Shown: positions 63,341 through 64,000 of the stretch, one piece after another
How positions within the stretch are numbered: the stretch's first letter is position 1
Layout of the letters: each line of letters opens with the position of its first letter
Assembly: GCF_025698545.1 (NCBI RefSeq)
Contig: NC_068570.1
Location: forward strand, 59,911,924 to 59,975,923
Direction: 5' to 3'
Source: Gossypium raimondii
Taxonomy: Eukaryota; Streptophyta; Magnoliopsida; Malvales; Malvaceae
DNA length: 64,000 nt
The notes under the pieces: generated by a model
Seen by the model: only the letters and a program-made list of their open reading frames with translations
What the model was told of the DNA's origin: nothing
The model's database searches: none
Position numbers and translations under genes: made by a program

Positions 63341-64000
63341 GAAAAAAAAGAGGACATTTTTAAAGAAAGGGGCCAAATTTGAGGGACTGGATGGCAATTA
63401 TGGGCAAGAGAGCAATGATGGGTATTTGCTGTAGTCACCAAAAACGGGTCAAGAATATGGTATAATCGGTTCAACCCGACTTAGAAAATTGAGCATTGTT
63501 GTTTGATGTTTTGGGGTTTTCTCTTGTTTTGATGTACTGTCCCTATATATACTTTTAATATCCCAAGGATGTTTCTGAGTTTATTATGTGTGTGTTTTTT
63601 ATCCATTTAGTCTTCAATTTTTAATTTTTCAGCATTTGGAAATGAAATTGTACAAAAAGCAAAAATGCTTGAATCATAGATTTGAGGGACTAAAATACAA
63701 TTCTACCATTATATTAATATGTAATTTCATAAAATTTTGAGGGGCATATCCTTGCTAGCATGTTTATCATTGGAATATCTACAATTTTTTGTAAAATTTA
63801 AACATTGAACACCCAAATCCACTAAATATCCACATTTTAGAAAACAGAGTGTTTTCTAATAACAATTTAAAAAAAAAATTGGAATATTCGAATCTAAATT
63901 CATTATTTGTACAATTGTTCTAAGTTAGCCCTTAAATTGGCAATTGTTTCCATATTAGGACTTAAACTATAGGGCTTTCAAGGAAATATTAGGGACTAAC
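63341..64000. other. 3' region of R3-MYB and repeats
   Basis: The first 200-250 bases are a likely 3' UTR. About 63630-63740 has part of the common foldback MITE (TTGAGGGACTAAAATACAAT, TTTTGAGGGGCATATCC). The last 100 bases resemble the TTAGTCCC/AGGGACTAA-type foldback repeats. No further gene was recognised. Confidence 0.45.

Overview
This is eukaryotic, AT-rich DNA from a eudicot plant. The genes have short GT-AG introns, and the families present are plant receptor-like kinases, a PUB E3 ligase, NHL/LEA_2 proteins and an R3-MYB. The intergenic DNA is a mosaic of tRNA-derived SINEs, foldback MITEs and a Mutator-like element (MULE) carrying a plant mobile domain (PMD) gene. That repeat spectrum, and above all the PMD-carrying MULE, fits Malvaceae and most likely cotton (Gossypium). 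The genus call is inference.

Layout: 1-2.4 kb holds repeats and a relic of a receptor-kinase last exon. 2.46-6.79 kb (+) is an intact seven-exon G-type lectin S-receptor-like kinase whose fifth intron holds a MITE nested in another MITE. 10.07-11.17 kb (+) is an intronless U-box E3 ligase (PUB8 type). 13.69-18.20 kb (-) is a three-exon FYVE protein of 1162 aa with nine repeated helical units. 19.1-23.1 kb and 25.1-28.5 kb (-) are two intact seven-exon cysteine-rich receptor-like kinases (CRKs). An inverted CRK fragment lies between them and a truncated CRK pseudogene lies beyond (30.4-31.5 kb). 31.8-32.4 kb and 35.7-36.5 kb (-) are two NHL (NDR1/HIN1-like, LEA_2) genes; between them the flanks of a third copy survive without its coding region. 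36.6-46.4 kb is gene-free repeat DNA. 46.4-48.1 kb (+) is a five-exon gene for a small C-terminally anchored membrane protein of unknown function. 49.6 kb (-) is tRNA-Val(CAC). 53.98-60.81 kb is a 6.8-kb MULE with long terminal inverted repeats and an exact 9-bp target-site duplication; it holds a decayed SWIM/zinc-knuckle transposase, a decayed PMD gene and a nested solo LTR. 62.4-63.3 kb (+) is a 79-aa single-repeat R3-MYB of the CPC/TRY/ETC type.

Functional theme: the left half is enriched in cell-surface perception and defence-type genes (S-domain RLK, CRKs, NHLs) that have expanded and decayed by local duplication. A ubiquitin ligase and an endosomal FYVE protein are embedded among them. 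The most notable structure is the MULE at 54-61 kb. All exon boundaries were deduced by eye from splice consensus, reading-frame continuity and family knowledge; no alignment or expression data were available.
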